Part shown: one piece after another, positions 27,101-39,568 of the stretch
How positions within the stretch are numbered: the stretch's first letter is position 1
Layout: the number at the start of each line of letters is the position of its first letter
Source of the DNA: Purshia tridentata
Lineage: Eukaryota; Streptophyta; Magnoliopsida; Rosales; Rosaceae
Length of the DNA: 64,000 nucleotides
Direction of reading: 5' to 3'
Assembly (NCBI GenBank): GCA_003254885.1
Contig: QANT01008395.1
Span: 28,553 to 92,552 of the forward strand
Translations under genes and position numbers: made by a program
The notes under the pieces: model-generated
Told to the model about the DNA's origin: nothing
Seen by the model: only the letters and a program-made list of their open reading frames with translations
Database searches by the model: none

Positions 27101-28730
27101 TTCAGATGAGATACCGATGGAAATTGTTGAACTCATGGCAAAAAATCAGTATGAGAGATGTCTTCATGATTCTGACAATAATAAGTATATGTTAGGAACA
27201 ACCAATAAACCGAGGAAAGCTCAGGTGATGGATCATAGTAAAGTGTATGGCACTGGGGACTTAAGAATATTTGGGGAAACCAGTCAGAAACGAAAACCTC
27301 AGGCAAGAAATGCAAAAAATGGCATAACCACAAGGAAAAATGTGGGACCTGCCAAACAGAAGTCAGTTGATTATTTTCCTTATATCAATGGAAACCATTT
27401 TGGTATGAGCGGTCCTGATCAAATGCATTGCCCTACTGGGGTTAGTTCATCCAGTCAGTCTCAAAAGAAGCCTTCAACTCGAGGCCAATTTCCTGCTGCT
27501 GGTTACAGTAGATGTAGTTGTGCTCAAAATTGCAAATGGGATGGAGATATGATGGGCCAGGGGTTCTCACATTCTAGCTTGCAGACCTTAGCAGCATGTA
27601 ACACATGTCATTCTGTTCCACAACCAAAGGAAGGAGCAGCTCGTCTTTGGTCATCTGGAGTACCAGTTCACACGCCCTTACCATATAACAATCCTCAAAA
27701 GTTTACAGCTCAGCCTTCTAATGTCAATATGCTTTCACACTCTTCTCTCTCACTGCATAAGGGAAACATAAATGGGGATTATGACCTGAAACTTTTGAAT
27801 CTAAATGCTACCAACCTTGCAAAGCATAATGAAGACGTTGGTCCTCAAACTTTCAGGAGAACAAATGCAGAGTACTCATTCACTAGCAACCGTAATGGGA
27901 CTGAACCTCATCAAAATTCAATTGGGCCGGTAGATATATATTCTAATGAAACCATACCAGCAATGCATTTGCTCAGCCTCATGGATGCAGGTATGCGGTC
28001 AGGTGCACCCTTCAACATGGGCGGAAACCGGAAATTTCTCAAGAGACCCTTTACTCCTGATCTTAACTTTAAGGAGTATTCTGGGATGGAGATTGGTGTT
28101 GCTTGTGAGGCTACTGATACCTTAAAGCATCCATCACCAACTTATTATGGTAAAAATCACCAATCTGGGAAATCCCTAAACTTGTTTCCTATGAATCCAA
28201 CTGGTGGTGCATCTTCATCTTCATTTCAACATTCTGAAGGTTTTGAAAGGGCAACAGAGTTTATGGGTCAAGTTTCCCTGAGCTCTAGAAGAAAAGAGAG
28301 GATTCAAAGCTCAAATTCACCTGAACGGAATAGAGGTCTTAGATCACAAAAGTCTATATGTTCAGGTGGTGGTTTGGTTGATAACCATGGAACTATGCCT
28401 GCGTTCCTTCCGGTGTCTAGTCCTATGATGTTTTCCCTGCATTCTCCCACCATTGAATATTCAATGAAAAACAAATTGGAAACTCATAATACTAATGGGG
28501 TCATGAAGCCTCCAAGAAGCAGTTCTGAGTCTTTAATTTGCTCTATTAACAGAAACCCCGCTGACTTTACCTTGCCAGAAGCTGGAAATGTGTACATGAT
28601 TGGAGGTGAAGACCTAAAATTTGGGAAGCAGATTTCGCCCGAAAACAGGCATGGCTTAATTAAAGTGGATCAGCACAAGCGGCAGAGGAATACAAAGCAG
28701 ACTACTGGAAAGGAGCGTGCACGACATTGA
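23464..28730 (+). CDS. EMF1: EMBRYONIC FLOWER 1 (EMF1) Polycomb-associated protein
   Basis: EMF1 is a plant-specific nuclear protein acting with Polycomb repressive complexes (PRC1/PRC2) to silence floral and seed genes during vegetative growth. Five coding exons join in frame: 23464-23624, 24201-24604, 24691-24801, 25030-26471 and 26985-28730, giving 1287 residues (I recall about 1100 in Arabidopsis). Family signatures include VKIDSISIDLDDA with CEHFSIRGYVSEIR, PKFRWWCCQNF, RKKSRKVRLLTELL, and DEIPMEIVELMAKNQYERCL at about 27105-27166. The C-terminal SINRNPADFTLPEAGNVYM lies at about 28539-28595. Basic stretches such as KKRKLPEEEE look like nuclear localisation signals. The protein is otherwise low-complexity. 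The ATG at 23464 is the first in frame; a second at 23482 (MGDNHKSS) is an alternative. Confidence 0.94.
24072..24101. repeat. (TG)n microsatellite in EMF1 intron
   Basis: About fourteen TG dinucleotides lie in the intron between the first and second coding exons. Confidence 0.85.
24898..25020 (+). repeat. Degenerate repeats next to an EMF1 splice acceptor
   Basis: Variants of ATGTCTGATTTTTCACA and TTTCACAATCATGATG recur four to five times, ending just before the acceptor at 25029. They lie within the intron and the exon frame is unaffected. Confidence 0.6.
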
Positions 28731-29450
28731 ACTTCATGAAGTTCCTGATATGTATACTGGTAGTACTTTATAACCTCTTACTATCTTGATGTGGTTGAAT
28801 TACCTGCCTTTTATTTGATGCTTTTAAGTTATTACACATCTTATCCACAAATTTATCAATCCAGATTAATTTGTTTAATTTTAACAGGTGAAGTCTTAGA
28901 TATCCCCAGCTACTGCAAAATAAGTTTCTTTGAGGATGAGAGCTAGTCATGTTTCAGTACAAGCTGATTTAGTCATAACCCGACTCCTCCGAATTATATT
29001 GGGCATTTTCCTTGTCTACAGTTGAGCTGTAATAACCATGCTGGGTGAAGGTCAAGCCCTGTATATACCTTCATATGTCTTGACCTTCAGCAAGTGTACT
29101 TGATTTATTCTGAATCTGTTGTTGTATGCTGGTGTCATACTGTCACAAGCAAGGTTATGTAAAAGCCTGAAGATGGCCTTTCAGTTTTCAAAGGGTGTGA
29201 ATGTAAAAGCCTGAAGATGGCTTTTAGAAGTGGGAGTAGAAACAGGGAACAAGACTTGGCCACAGTTAGCATGCTGTTTGGATGTATGTAGCTTGAGGAA
29301 TCCAAGGGGGTAGCTAGTTAGTTATTTTCATGGATGATACTTAAGTTGTTATTTATATAGTGGCAAAAAGACATGTAAAAAGAGTGTTACTTGAGTGAAT
29401 TGATAATAAGATTTTGAAATAATCACATTGTGGAAGCAAGAACGTATTTA
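28731..29450 (+). other. EMF1 3' region with a short direct repeat
   Basis: This is likely 3' UTR and flank. The 21-bp string starting ATGTAAAAGCCTGAAG occurs at 29157-29177 and again at 29201-29221, a 44-bp tandem period. No gene is seen. Confidence 0.5.
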
Positions 29451-31779
29451 TGGTGATTTATTTTCATTCACTCAACAAAGATATTGAGCACCCGTTCAAC
29501 AGTGATAAACAGATCTTACTATGTCCAGATGGTACTGTTCATCTCTCTCTCTCTCTCTCTCGGAAATATATATGGCTTATAGCGTCATTGCAGATGATCC
29601 ACCCTCATCATCTCAACCACATTGAAGTCCAAATTTACAAATAGTAAAGATTGAACCACTGAATTTTGTGTTAGCGCAGCCTTGTTGCTATAACTCTTAA
29701 GATTTTTTATTTTTTTATTTTTGAATCCTCCCCTTAATAGCGTTTGATAAAAAATGAAATAAAAAGCACCGGTCAACATTTTTATTTTTTGACAAATTAT
29801 GATATTCATCTAGTCTAGAGTCTAGCCTCCAAATTAATGCTGGCACTAATTAATTAAATACTTCGTATTAGTAGATAGTGTTTGTGGCTCCAAATTCCAA
29901 AACAAGCCAGATGTTGTCACGTGCCACATGTGACACCCTCTCTGAAAGGGGAAATTAGACTAAATAGTGTACGTCTAATGACCTAATTACCCATGACAAC
30001 AATATTGGCTTTGCCATTGTCTAGCTGCATGGTGTTGCACGTTTGATCAGTCTACCTTCTTCTTGTTTTTGTTTAATAGATAATCTCTAGTGGAGTGATT
30101 AATTAATAATTGTACTACGCAAGCATTGGAAAATTAGTGGTTCAATTGTACCGTCTTTTAGAGGAGTACTGATTAATTTATAGGGCATGTGACAAACATA
30201 ATTACCAATTAATCAGAAGACATATATATATAAGAATAAGACTAATGATTTATAAATTGAAATGGCAAGAAATTTTTTATCTAAGAGAAGAGAATTTGTA
30301 CGTGAAAATGTGGAGTTTCTTATTGGAATATTATAACTTTGCATAATAGTTTGGTTTTGAACTATTCCTATTGTTAATTAATTTTAGAATAAATGTTTCA
30401 GAAACATTTTTCAATATTAAAGAGAGATATACAACTAAACTAATAATTAGTGGGTAAAATGATACAAAATTGAGTAGGAATAAAACCCCAGTTAGCTGGT
30501 TCAAACATATAGCACTAGCTGCGCAGATGGCTTAATCAGAAAGATGCGCTTGTATATTCTTTGTTTATATATATATATATATATCTTTGTTTATATATAT
30601 ATATATATATTTGTGTGTGTGTACTACTGTGTAGCAACTAGTATGCATCATTAATTATATATACACAAATATTCTTTATATCTTTTTACTTTTTCTTTAT
30701 TCCTGTCATCTCCATTAATTCTTCTTGCTGTTGCCGGAGACAGCATGGGTGAAGATAATGATATCTGGTTGATAATTAATAGTGCTTTGAAATTTGAGTT
30801 CGATGGGTCTGAAATTTTAGGAACAATATATATAGATGCAGGAGTCATAGACTCACAGGACTACGCGCGCATATTGAATTTGAACTGACGGAAGAAGCAG
30901 TGCAAGCACATGATCGTCTTAATTAAACCAGTAAGGCAGTAACACATATACATAATGAGACTGCAGGTTTTTTTGTTTTAATGGGTCAAAGACTCAAATG
31001 AGACTGCAGGTTTGGCCCATCGATCATGTACAGAAGCTTTTGCTTTTCATAATTTGTTGATCAGCACTCAGCACTGTCGATCTGTCCAATTGTTTGTCAG
31101 GCTTATTCATCATCAAGAGGAGGAGGAGGAGGCTACCAAATGGCCCCCAACTCTCTCTCTCTCTCTCTCTCATCTGCCTGGTACAGGTACAGACTACAGA
31201 TTATCTAAGCATCACCTTTATGGGTAAAGGGTTGGGCTATATATAATATAGGTCCCTCCCAAAGAGTCCCACTGCAATATTATAATTTAAAGCCTAAATA
31301 TCAGAAAATTAATTCTGCTAGTCGATCCAAATTAATTACAGGCTTACAGCCAATATTTAATAAAGGGTTTTTTTTTAATCTTATAAACATATTCATTACC
31401 AAGATTAAAAACAATACTCATTATATATAAGATGATTTTTTTTGCCATACTATAAATTTGGATTCATAGTCGATCAATTTGGTAATATTATTATGGTACA
31501 TGTCACACACACACAGTGACAATAGAATATTTCCGTGTACATACATCCAAAAAATTTCACCTAACGTACTAAACCCAATTATGTTTCTCTTTATTCAGCT
31601 TAGTTCTTTAACCCTAATATCAACTACTGTACGTAAGATATATAGCAAAAGGTACATTTTCGCATTTCCCTCTACTCACCTACGTATCTTCTTAATTCCA
31701 TGCAAGTAGTGCATCATGCATGCAGATCGATAATATTGCACAATTAGCAGGCAACTCTGATCGCTTATTTTATTGGAAG

Positions 31780-31813
<34 letters not shown>

Positions 31814-32439
31814 ATATTAAACAGTAATCGGACGGTCCAAAACCAAATGATAACAGCTAAAATATTTTGGTATAATTAATTTGCTAAACAACCAAAAAAG
31901 TTTATGAATGATCATATATGTTGCAGAACTTAATGTTCAGATATTGTGATTAATTATTGTGTTATTAAATTGCGTGAGAAATTAAGTTTGAGATGGAAAG
32001 ATTGAAGGAAGGCAGATCGAGAAGACATGCCTCGAGGAAGGGCAGGCCATGCCATGACTTAGAAACATCAAGATGTTGACTGATCGATGGTGTTTTTTGA
32101 AGATCGAATCTTTGGGATCCTCTTTCCTGTCCGATCCATATATGTCACTGTTAGAACTGGAGCCAATCAGATCCATATATCATATATATACTTGCCCACC
32201 TCATCAATATCCTTTTGAGGTGGGGGAAAGGTAACAATCGAAGCACAAAAATTTATTTTTATTTAATGAATTCTTAATAACTTTAGATTTATTATCACTA
32301 ACTTTCAATAACAAAAAAACCCGAATTTGTTTGTATTAGAAGAAATTGGGTAAAACGGGTTACATAAATTTTGAAGGCCAGCGCTAGCTATATATATATA
32401 TTAACACACAATTCATTTTAGCATTAGTCATTTTGAAAT
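29451..32439. other. AT-rich intergenic DNA with microsatellites
   Basis: It contains (CT)n at about 29542-29560, a duplicated TTTGTTTATATATA tract at about 30560-30610, (CT)n at about 31152-31170 and (TA)n at about 31782-31803. Open frames are short and without domains. Confidence 0.55.
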
Positions 32440-32504
32440 GTGGAAAATATATATATATATATATATATAGTTATACAGTTTTTGTTTTCTTTTGCTTTCT
32501 GATT

Positions 32505-32535
<31 letters not shown>

Positions 32536-32569
32536 TTATACAGTTTTTGTTTTCTTTTGCTTTCTGATT
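32440..32569 (+). repeat. Tandem copy of a 35-bp T-rich unit between (TA)n runs
   Basis: An identical 35-bp stretch beginning GTTATACAGTTTTTGTTTTC is present at 32470-32504 and 32535-32569, a 65-bp period, each preceded by a (TA)n run. It is probably slippage or unequal exchange through the TA tracts. Confidence 0.8.
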
Positions 32570-34722
32570 AAAGGGGAAGGAGGACAAAATTAAGTCGATC
32601 TTTAGTTATAGAAGTGATTTTGAAATTAAATACTATAGAGTTCTTGTTTTCTTTCTTTTTAATTTAGAATAAAGAAAGAATGAAAATCAAACTCCAGTTA
32701 TTGTATAGGTGCTTTAAAAAAAAAAACGACAACTCTGTAGCTAAAAAAAATGTTATAGAATATATTCATTTTACTATTATTATAATTTATAACCCATTAA
32801 ATAAAAGAATGGTATATTGAAAGAAGAAGAAGAATAAGTAACTAGATAGAAAATTAAGAAGATCGAATGTTATAGAATTGACTTTACTAATTAAGTATCT
32901 AAAATGATTTACCAACCCATTGCATTCATTCTAGATGTATGAATTCAACACCATTTCTCCACCTGTAGATTGAATTGGAAATTGTAAATTAAGTTTCCAA
33001 CCGTACGTTACAGTAGGACAAAATACCAAATCATTAAATGAAGATTAATTTAGTCAGAGCTAGAAAGAAGGACTAATTATAACCGACAACTATAGATTCC
33101 AACTCTAATTCTGACCCTCAATTCCAATCCATATGGAACAAGCTTCATTATCAAAATCAAAGCAATAGCAATGTACAAAATGAAACCGACAAGCCAGACT
33201 TCATTATCAAACTTATTTAAATGATATTTCAGTACAATATAACCTAATCAAATCATAAATCAATGGATGAAGTACTGTCTGATACCACAGAGGATGGTGA
33301 GTACCTACAAACTCTAGCTTCCTTAAAAACAAGGCCAGGTTTACAGAAATACCCTTTTGCTGGGTTGCAATGTCTGTCCTCAGAACATATGCATAGTCCC
33401 TCCAAAGCACACCCATCACTCTTTGCAGCCTCTTTCCCAAACACAATCTCATCAGACCATTCACTAGAAAACATGTTTTGTGGGTCCAATTGCTTAATCC
33501 CATTTAAGAATTTGTCAAACTTTGGGTACTTTTTCTGTACACCCAAGAATGCTATGTTCCTGTTCTTAGCCCAATGTGGCTTAGCCCCATGTTTGAAAAA
33601 TGCCAATTGCTCCACTTCTTCCCACACATCTTGGTTAAACCTTGGAGTTGAAGCCTCATCAGCTCTATAGTAATTGAAATCAACAACCACAGAATCCTCA
33701 GACTGACCAAGAAATGCCTCAGAGGCCTTAATGAAACGTATCAGAATTCCATTGTAGATGTCCACCCCACAAAAGCTCTCTGCTTTGATCAGGTCTCTCA
33801 GAGCCTTCACATCTCGGATGAAGTCTCGGAACTTTGGTGCCGGAAATATTGCTGTTGTTTCGTAGAAGGAGAGGCCACTGATTCTTGGATCCCAAGCACA
33901 GGAGCTGTCTTTGCCCGTTGAGTATATGCATGAACCTGAGGTTTGCATTTTGCCCTGGTGACCAACTACTGGGTACCCAGTAAAGATTAGGCCATTCTTC
34001 AAACCATTGGCGATTAATTTCTTGTACCCCAAGACTGAAGAGGCTACTGTGCATTTTCCATTCGAGCTGTGTCTATTATCCAAGGTTTTCTCTGCATGCA
34101 TTTCAAATTTAGGCTCTCTTAGTCTTCAAGTAATGCTATTTGGAATGCACATACCCACATCTATAAGGGTCAATCTAGTGTGTAGGGAATTTCTGTGTTT
34201 TGGGAAATGTGTAGATAAAAGAGTGGTGGATTCATAACATTTTTAAACGTAAAAGTAAGATTATACCATAATCTGTGTACCCTATAACCTATTATAGAAC
34301 AAAAATGTTAAATGAAAGAATGTGACATACCTGTTGCTCTTACAGATTGGGAGACCAGAATTAGATTGGATTGGAATCCCAGGAAATCATAGACCCCATC
34401 GCCAGAGGCATTATAGGGAACTCTGTTATCATATCTGTAGGCAGCTGTATACCTTGATGGGTACCAAGTGATATCCGCAAATTCGTATTTCTTAGCATGG
34501 TCCATGTATATGTCTTCAATTTGAGCATCATCTGTGAAGTTATAGGTTATGCTTCTTTTGAATCCTGGTTGTAGTGACAACTTTACCTATTGGCAATTTC
34601 AAATGTTTGATTCAGTAACTTTGGACTGAAGAAATTAAGAAATCATCATCATACAGACAGCATTCAATAATTTCAATTCAAGAAATGAAGACAGGTTACT
34701 GACCTTAGAGATGACACCCAAC

Positions 34723-34977
34723 TATTGAAGATAATGACTGATCGTGGAGTTGTATATTTGAATTATTTTGAATCTTAGTTAGTTGTGGTTATACCACATC
34801 GTTAGTCAGCTATGACTAAGTCTTGGTCAAGCTGAGTTTATCTTCCTGCTTTGTAGGCTCTTATTGTTGCTAGCTTTAGTCAGTTTGTTTTTGCTGAATA
34901 ACTCCCTGTATAAAGCCGTGTGCTTGGTTAATGAGAAGAGTGTGTTTTCCTCACCAAACAATATTTGCACTCTCACA
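34723..34977 (+). repeat. 5' LTR of the copia element
   Basis: About 255 bp beginning TATTGAAGATAATGAC, where the usual TG start has become TA. It ends ACTCTCACA directly before the primer-binding site. A TATA-like GTATAAAGCC lies at about 34909-34918. No second copy is found in the window. Confidence 0.75.
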
Positions 34978-34989
34978 TGGTATCAGAGC
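34978..34989 (+). promoter_or_regulatory. Primer-binding site for initiator methionine tRNA
   Basis: TGGTATCAGAGC is the standard primer-binding site of plant copia and other LTR elements, matching the 3' end of initiator tRNA-Met. It directly follows the LTR. Confidence 0.9.
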
Positions 34990-37900
34990 ATCATCTGCTC
35001 GATCCAGAAAATTCCTCTATAATTTTTCTGTTTTAATCTTTATCACCATGGGTGATCATATTCCTCCAGTCACAAATTCACACTCCTCCAATACCATCCG
35101 AATCAATGAGGCTCAACTTTTCACCATAAACGTGTCAGCCCAAACACCACTCAAACTTACCAGCACCAACTATGTTTCATGGAAACTACAATTCCAAACA
35201 CTCTTTATTGGGTATGATTTACTAGGCTACATAGATGGAACTAAACCATGTCCACCTCCCACTCTCACCACAAACACCACTACCATCACAAATCCTGCCC
35301 ACAGTTTTTGGATTCGTCAAGATCAACTCATTCTCAATGCCATCATTGGCTCACTCTCCCCTACAATAATTCCATTCATTGCAAGTGCTACAAGTTCACG
35401 TGCGGCATGGATTATTCTTGCTAATACCTATGCCAAACCAACACGTGGACGTGTTAAACAAGTCAAAACCGCTCTCAAAAGTCTGACCAAAGGTTCCCTA
35501 AGCATCACAGAATTTCTTCAAGCCGTCAAAGCTAAATCAGATGAGCTTGCCATTCTAAATGCACCTATGGATGCAGAAGATCTCACTGAAAAATTCTTGA
35601 TGCACTAGGTGACGAATACAAAGAACTTGTACGGGTTGTTCAAGCCCGTGACACTCCGATTCATTTTGATGAGCTTCATGAGAAGCTTCTAACTTTTGAA
35701 GCATCTCTCCATGATCAGACTCCACCTATGGCAAGTTTTTCACCTACTGCCCATCCCACCAGCCGCAACAACAACAACAATTGGCGCCCCTCCAATACCA
35801 CCAACACTTGGCGTCCAAATAACAACAACAATTGGCGCTCACCATCACCTAGCCAACATCGGCCAGCTCAAACTTCTAACCCACAACAAGGCAACCGTGT
35901 ACCTCCCAAACCATATCTTGGTTACTGCCAGAGTTGTGGTGTACAAGGACATACAGCCAAGAGATGTCCCTCATTCAGAATGGTACCTGTTCAATCCTCA
36001 GGCAGCACTTCTGCTCCTCCCACACCATGGCAGCCACGAGCACATCTTGCTACAAATGTCCCCACCAATGACACAAATTGGCTTCTTGACAGTGGTGCAT
36101 CCCATCATGTCACAACGGACCTTGGCAACTTATCACTTCATTCACCTTATATGGGTCTTGACAATGTTATGATCGGTGATGGCTCGGGTCTTCCCATCAC
36201 CCACACCGGTTCTACCTTCCTTCCAACCTCTTCTCATATATTCAATCTACAAAATGTTCTTTGTGTGCCTACCATGAAAAAGAATTTAATCTCTATTTCT
36301 CAATTTTGCATTAACAATAATGCTGCTGTTGAATTCTTACCTTATTCTTTTCATGTGAAGGATCTACGCACAGGGAAAATTCTAACGAAGGGCACAACTA
36401 AAGAAGGAGTGTATGAATGGCCAGCCACTTCACCATCTACCACCTCTCCGCCCCTTGCATTATCAAGTGTCAAAACAACTTTCATCAACTGGCATCACAG
36501 ATTAGGACATCCTGCCTTTTCAATTTTTAACAAAATAATCTCTCAATATCACTTAGATGTATCATGCTCTTTATCAAAAAAAATTTTGTGTGATGCATGT
36601 CAATGTAATAAAAGCCATAAACTATCTTTTTCTGAATCTACTTTGGTGTCTACACAACCATTACAAATCATTTTTTCTGATGTTTGGACCTCCCCCCTTT
36701 ATTCACAAGATAGTTACAAATATTATGTAATATTTGTAGATCACTTCACAAAATATGTTTGGTTGTACCCACTCAAATATAAATCTGAGGTTAAACCAAC
36801 ATTTATTCGATTTAAGGCCATTGTTGAAAATTACTTTAAGCAAAAAATTGTCACCTTATTTTCCGATAATGGGGGGGAATACATTGCTCTTAAAGACTAT
36901 TTGGCATTAAATGGCATATCTCATCTCACCACTCCACCACATACGCCAGAACACAATGGGTATTCTGAGCGTAGACATAGACACATAGTAGAAACGGGTC
37001 TAGCCCTACTCACTCATGCTTCTCTTCCTCTGAAATTTTGGTCATATGCATTTGCTACAGCTACATATTTAATTAATCGCATGCCCACACCCACACTTCA
37101 CTACTCTTCTCCATATGAAAAAATTTTTCAAGCATCCCCAAATTTTTCAAAACTCAGAGTGTTTGGGTGCTTGTGTTATCCTTGGCTTAGGCCATATACA
37201 ACACATAAACTTGAACAAAGGTCAAAACCATGTATTTTCTTGGGATATTCTTTAACCCAAAGTGGATATTATTGTTTTGACCCGTCACAGTCCAAACTTT
37301 TTGTGTCAAGGCATGTTCAATTTCATGAAAATGTTTTTCCATATCCACATGCTGCACAACCCACTTCTCACACACTAAATGACTGGACACCTGCACCAAT
37401 TCCCATTTCAATTCCATCATCAGCTGAGCCGCCATTCATGCATCCAACTGCAGGCAGCCCTTCAGAATTACCTATGTGCGTGGTCACCCCTTCTGCTCCA
37501 ACCCATACCTCTACAGCAACCCAACGACACTTTGGCAGCGTTGAAAAGTTGATCTTTTGCTTCTAATCTGAGAATTTTGGCATACCCTTCAGATTGTTTT
37601 GCTGGAACAATAAGACTAAGACCAATAATATGGTCATGGACAGCCCCTCCCTTCCCCCACCATGAGCTCCCATGTGACCCTGTGCTTATAAGCCCTCCTA
37701 CACTCACGCCCTCCCAATATGGGGATGCTCCTAAACTCAATCCAGCCTCTTCCACTCTGTCAATCAGCTGGCGCAGTCCTACACCAGCATCAGCAGTGAC
37801 AGCCAAATTCGGGGCATCAATTTCGATTCCTGAATCATATTTTGCAGTGCTTATTAGCATTGAATTCCCAGAACTTGTGGCAGGGCAAGCCAACTTGGTT

Positions 37901-38251
37901 ATGGTATGTGAAAATTTGCTCACCACTTTGACCTTGAGCCTGTTCTGATTTGCATAAGCCACAGCCTTGAGTAGCTCCTCTTGGGTTGTTGGGTATGTAA
38001 CATCTGGAACATGGCAATCTTTTCTGTCATTCCAAACACCATAGGAGTTGTAGAGGGTGCAGCCGGTGTTATTGCATTGAATAGGTGCTGGTGGTGGCAT
38101 GGCTGGGATTGTTGGCATGGTTGAAATCCATGTCAGTAGGTAAAGAACACCAAGAAACCACCATAAGCTATGCATAATAAGCCCTTTTAGTCCTCTGGTT
38201 TTGTACAAAGTCTAAAGGAGAGGCTTTCAGCTTTGCTTTCCCAGAGCATTT

Positions 38252-38259
38252 TTTATATA
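38252..38259 (-). promoter_or_regulatory. Likely TATA box of the GulLO gene
   Basis: On the minus strand the sequence is TATATAAA, 77 bases upstream of the start codon at 38175, a spacing consistent with a short leader. Confidence 0.55.
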
Positions 38260-39310
38260 AACAGGAAGGCAATGCTTTGAAGGAAATGAGCCAAATGAGA
38301 GAATTAATTACTTGGATTGTACGCTAAGATTGGAAAGTCGTTTCGCATTAATATTATTTGTGGTGTCGTTCATTTTGGATAATATTATGTTGATTGACGT
38401 TACATTAGACAGCTAGGAAAATATCCTATATTGGTAATGTTAATAAGACATTTTTAATTGATTATATTTATTTGATGATTTGAAATGTTAGATGGTTAAC
38501 TTTTGAAACCACCATATATTGATTGAACACTTTACATAATCAGCTAAATATAATTATTTAAGAAACTTCAGTATCAAATTGAATAAGAAATTCATAGTCA
38601 TGATTTATTACCTTGTATAGCTAAATTAATTCTCCATTGATTATTTTGTTCATTACGTAAAAGATTTGAACACCTTCCTTCCACAAACCTCTCTCACTTT
38701 AATGAGTATGCTAGCTAGCGGTGTTGTCGACAAGAGCAATAAGTGGGTAGTGCAGATGGTGGACTTTGTCCATCATCTTCAACATTTGTGATGAGAGAGA
38801 CTGACTATTCATGAAAACTTATGTGTAAAAATTGAATTGAAATTATGAAATAATAAAAAATCACCTCCGAATCGGTGGAACTCAACTCAGCCCCACTGCA
38901 TATGATATCTGACGACCGACATGCCATTTTCAAATGCTTCAATTTTATTTTATTTTTTGTTAATGCTGGCGTTCAATTATTTGGTTGTTTGGAAAGAATT
39001 AAAAAGGCAAAAGAAAAACAATATATAAGTTCCACCCTTGTAATGGTGACCAAGTGAAAAAATGTAGGCAAAGGTGTAGTGTAATGTAGTGTATGGATCT
39101 ATGGTTGTCTGCCACTCTCCAAGAGGGTAGGGTATTCCTTGGCCAGTTGTCTAATATTGTTTCTACGCACCAAACAATTCCCCATTAAAAAAAAAAAATC
39201 CACCTCACCGCCGACAAATGTATTCAATGCCTAAATGTCCTTGTCAAAGAGAATAGGTACTAATATATGCACTGAGTGCTGCGGTACATGATTCAGAACC
39301 CCTCTAAATG
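38260..39310. other. Intergenic spacer upstream of GulLO
   Basis: AT-rich sequence with no supported gene. A 60-codon open frame at 38875 shows no domain. Confidence 0.5.
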
Positions 39311-39568
39311 ATAATTTCTAACCTTTATTTACACTTGGAAGTTGGCTCTATTCCAAAACCCACTGCTGAAAATAAATAGATTCAGTTATGATTTTTTCTT
39401 TTAATTCCTAACCCCTATTTATACTTAGATTTTTTTCAAAACCCCCTAGTGAAAATAAATAGATTCAGTTATGATTTTTCTTTTTAATTCCTAACCCCTA
39501 TTTATACTTAGATTTTCTTCAAAACCCCCTAATAGAAATACATAGACCCAATTATGATTTTTTTTAAT
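39311..39568. repeat. Three-copy tandem repeat, about 83-bp unit
   Basis: Each unit carries TAATTCCTAACCCCTATTTA, an ATTTTYTTCAAAACCCCCTA-like block and ATAGATTCAGTTATGATTTT. The second and third units are close copies; the first is diverged. Confidence 0.75.

Larger units (their letters stand above)
34723..37519 (+). mobile_element. Incomplete Ty1/copia retrotransposon inside the GulLO exon
   Basis: Order on the plus strand: one LTR (34723-34977), a methionine-tRNA primer site (34978-34989), gag starting at ATG 35048, then pol. Gag shows the UBN2-like region. It shifts frame at about 35585-35608 in a poly-A tract. The second frame continues to 37566 with a CCHC knuckle (CQSCGVQGHTAKRC), the protease motif DSGASHH, the pre-integrase HHCC region and the integrase core (SDVWTSP, SDNGGEY, NGYSERRHRHIVE). 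Reverse transcriptase, RNase H and the 3' LTR are missing. The heptamer ACCCAAC is present at both edges (34716-34722 and 37519-37525). The element cannot be autonomous. Confidence 0.92.
33253..38175 (-). pseudogene. L-gulonolactone oxidase-like (GulLO) gene, first exon split by a copia element
   Basis: FAD-linked sugar-1,4-lactone oxidase of the plant GulLO family, related to ascorbate biosynthesis enzymes; plant paralogues are mostly extracellular and poorly characterised. The first exon part (38175 to about 37520) gives a hydrophobic signal region MHSLWWFLGVLYLLTW, the FAD-binding segment (DVTYPTTQEELLKAVAYA) and VGGLISTGSHGSSWWGKGG, ending AAKVSLG. The remaining parts are 34722-34703 (encoding VISK), 34586-34331 and 34091-33253. 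They hold ITYNFTDD, the HWAKNR motif of the lactone-oxidase domain and a Cys-rich tail, ending SSIDL. Translation from the first part runs into the element and stops near 37468. Apart from the insertion I see no frameshift or stop, so the break looks recent. I recall At5g11540 as the positional counterpart. Confidence 0.88.

Noticed and set aside
35696-36172. Second open frame (158 residues) in the copia element
   Set aside because: It overlaps the real gag-pol frame out of phase and is a shadow.
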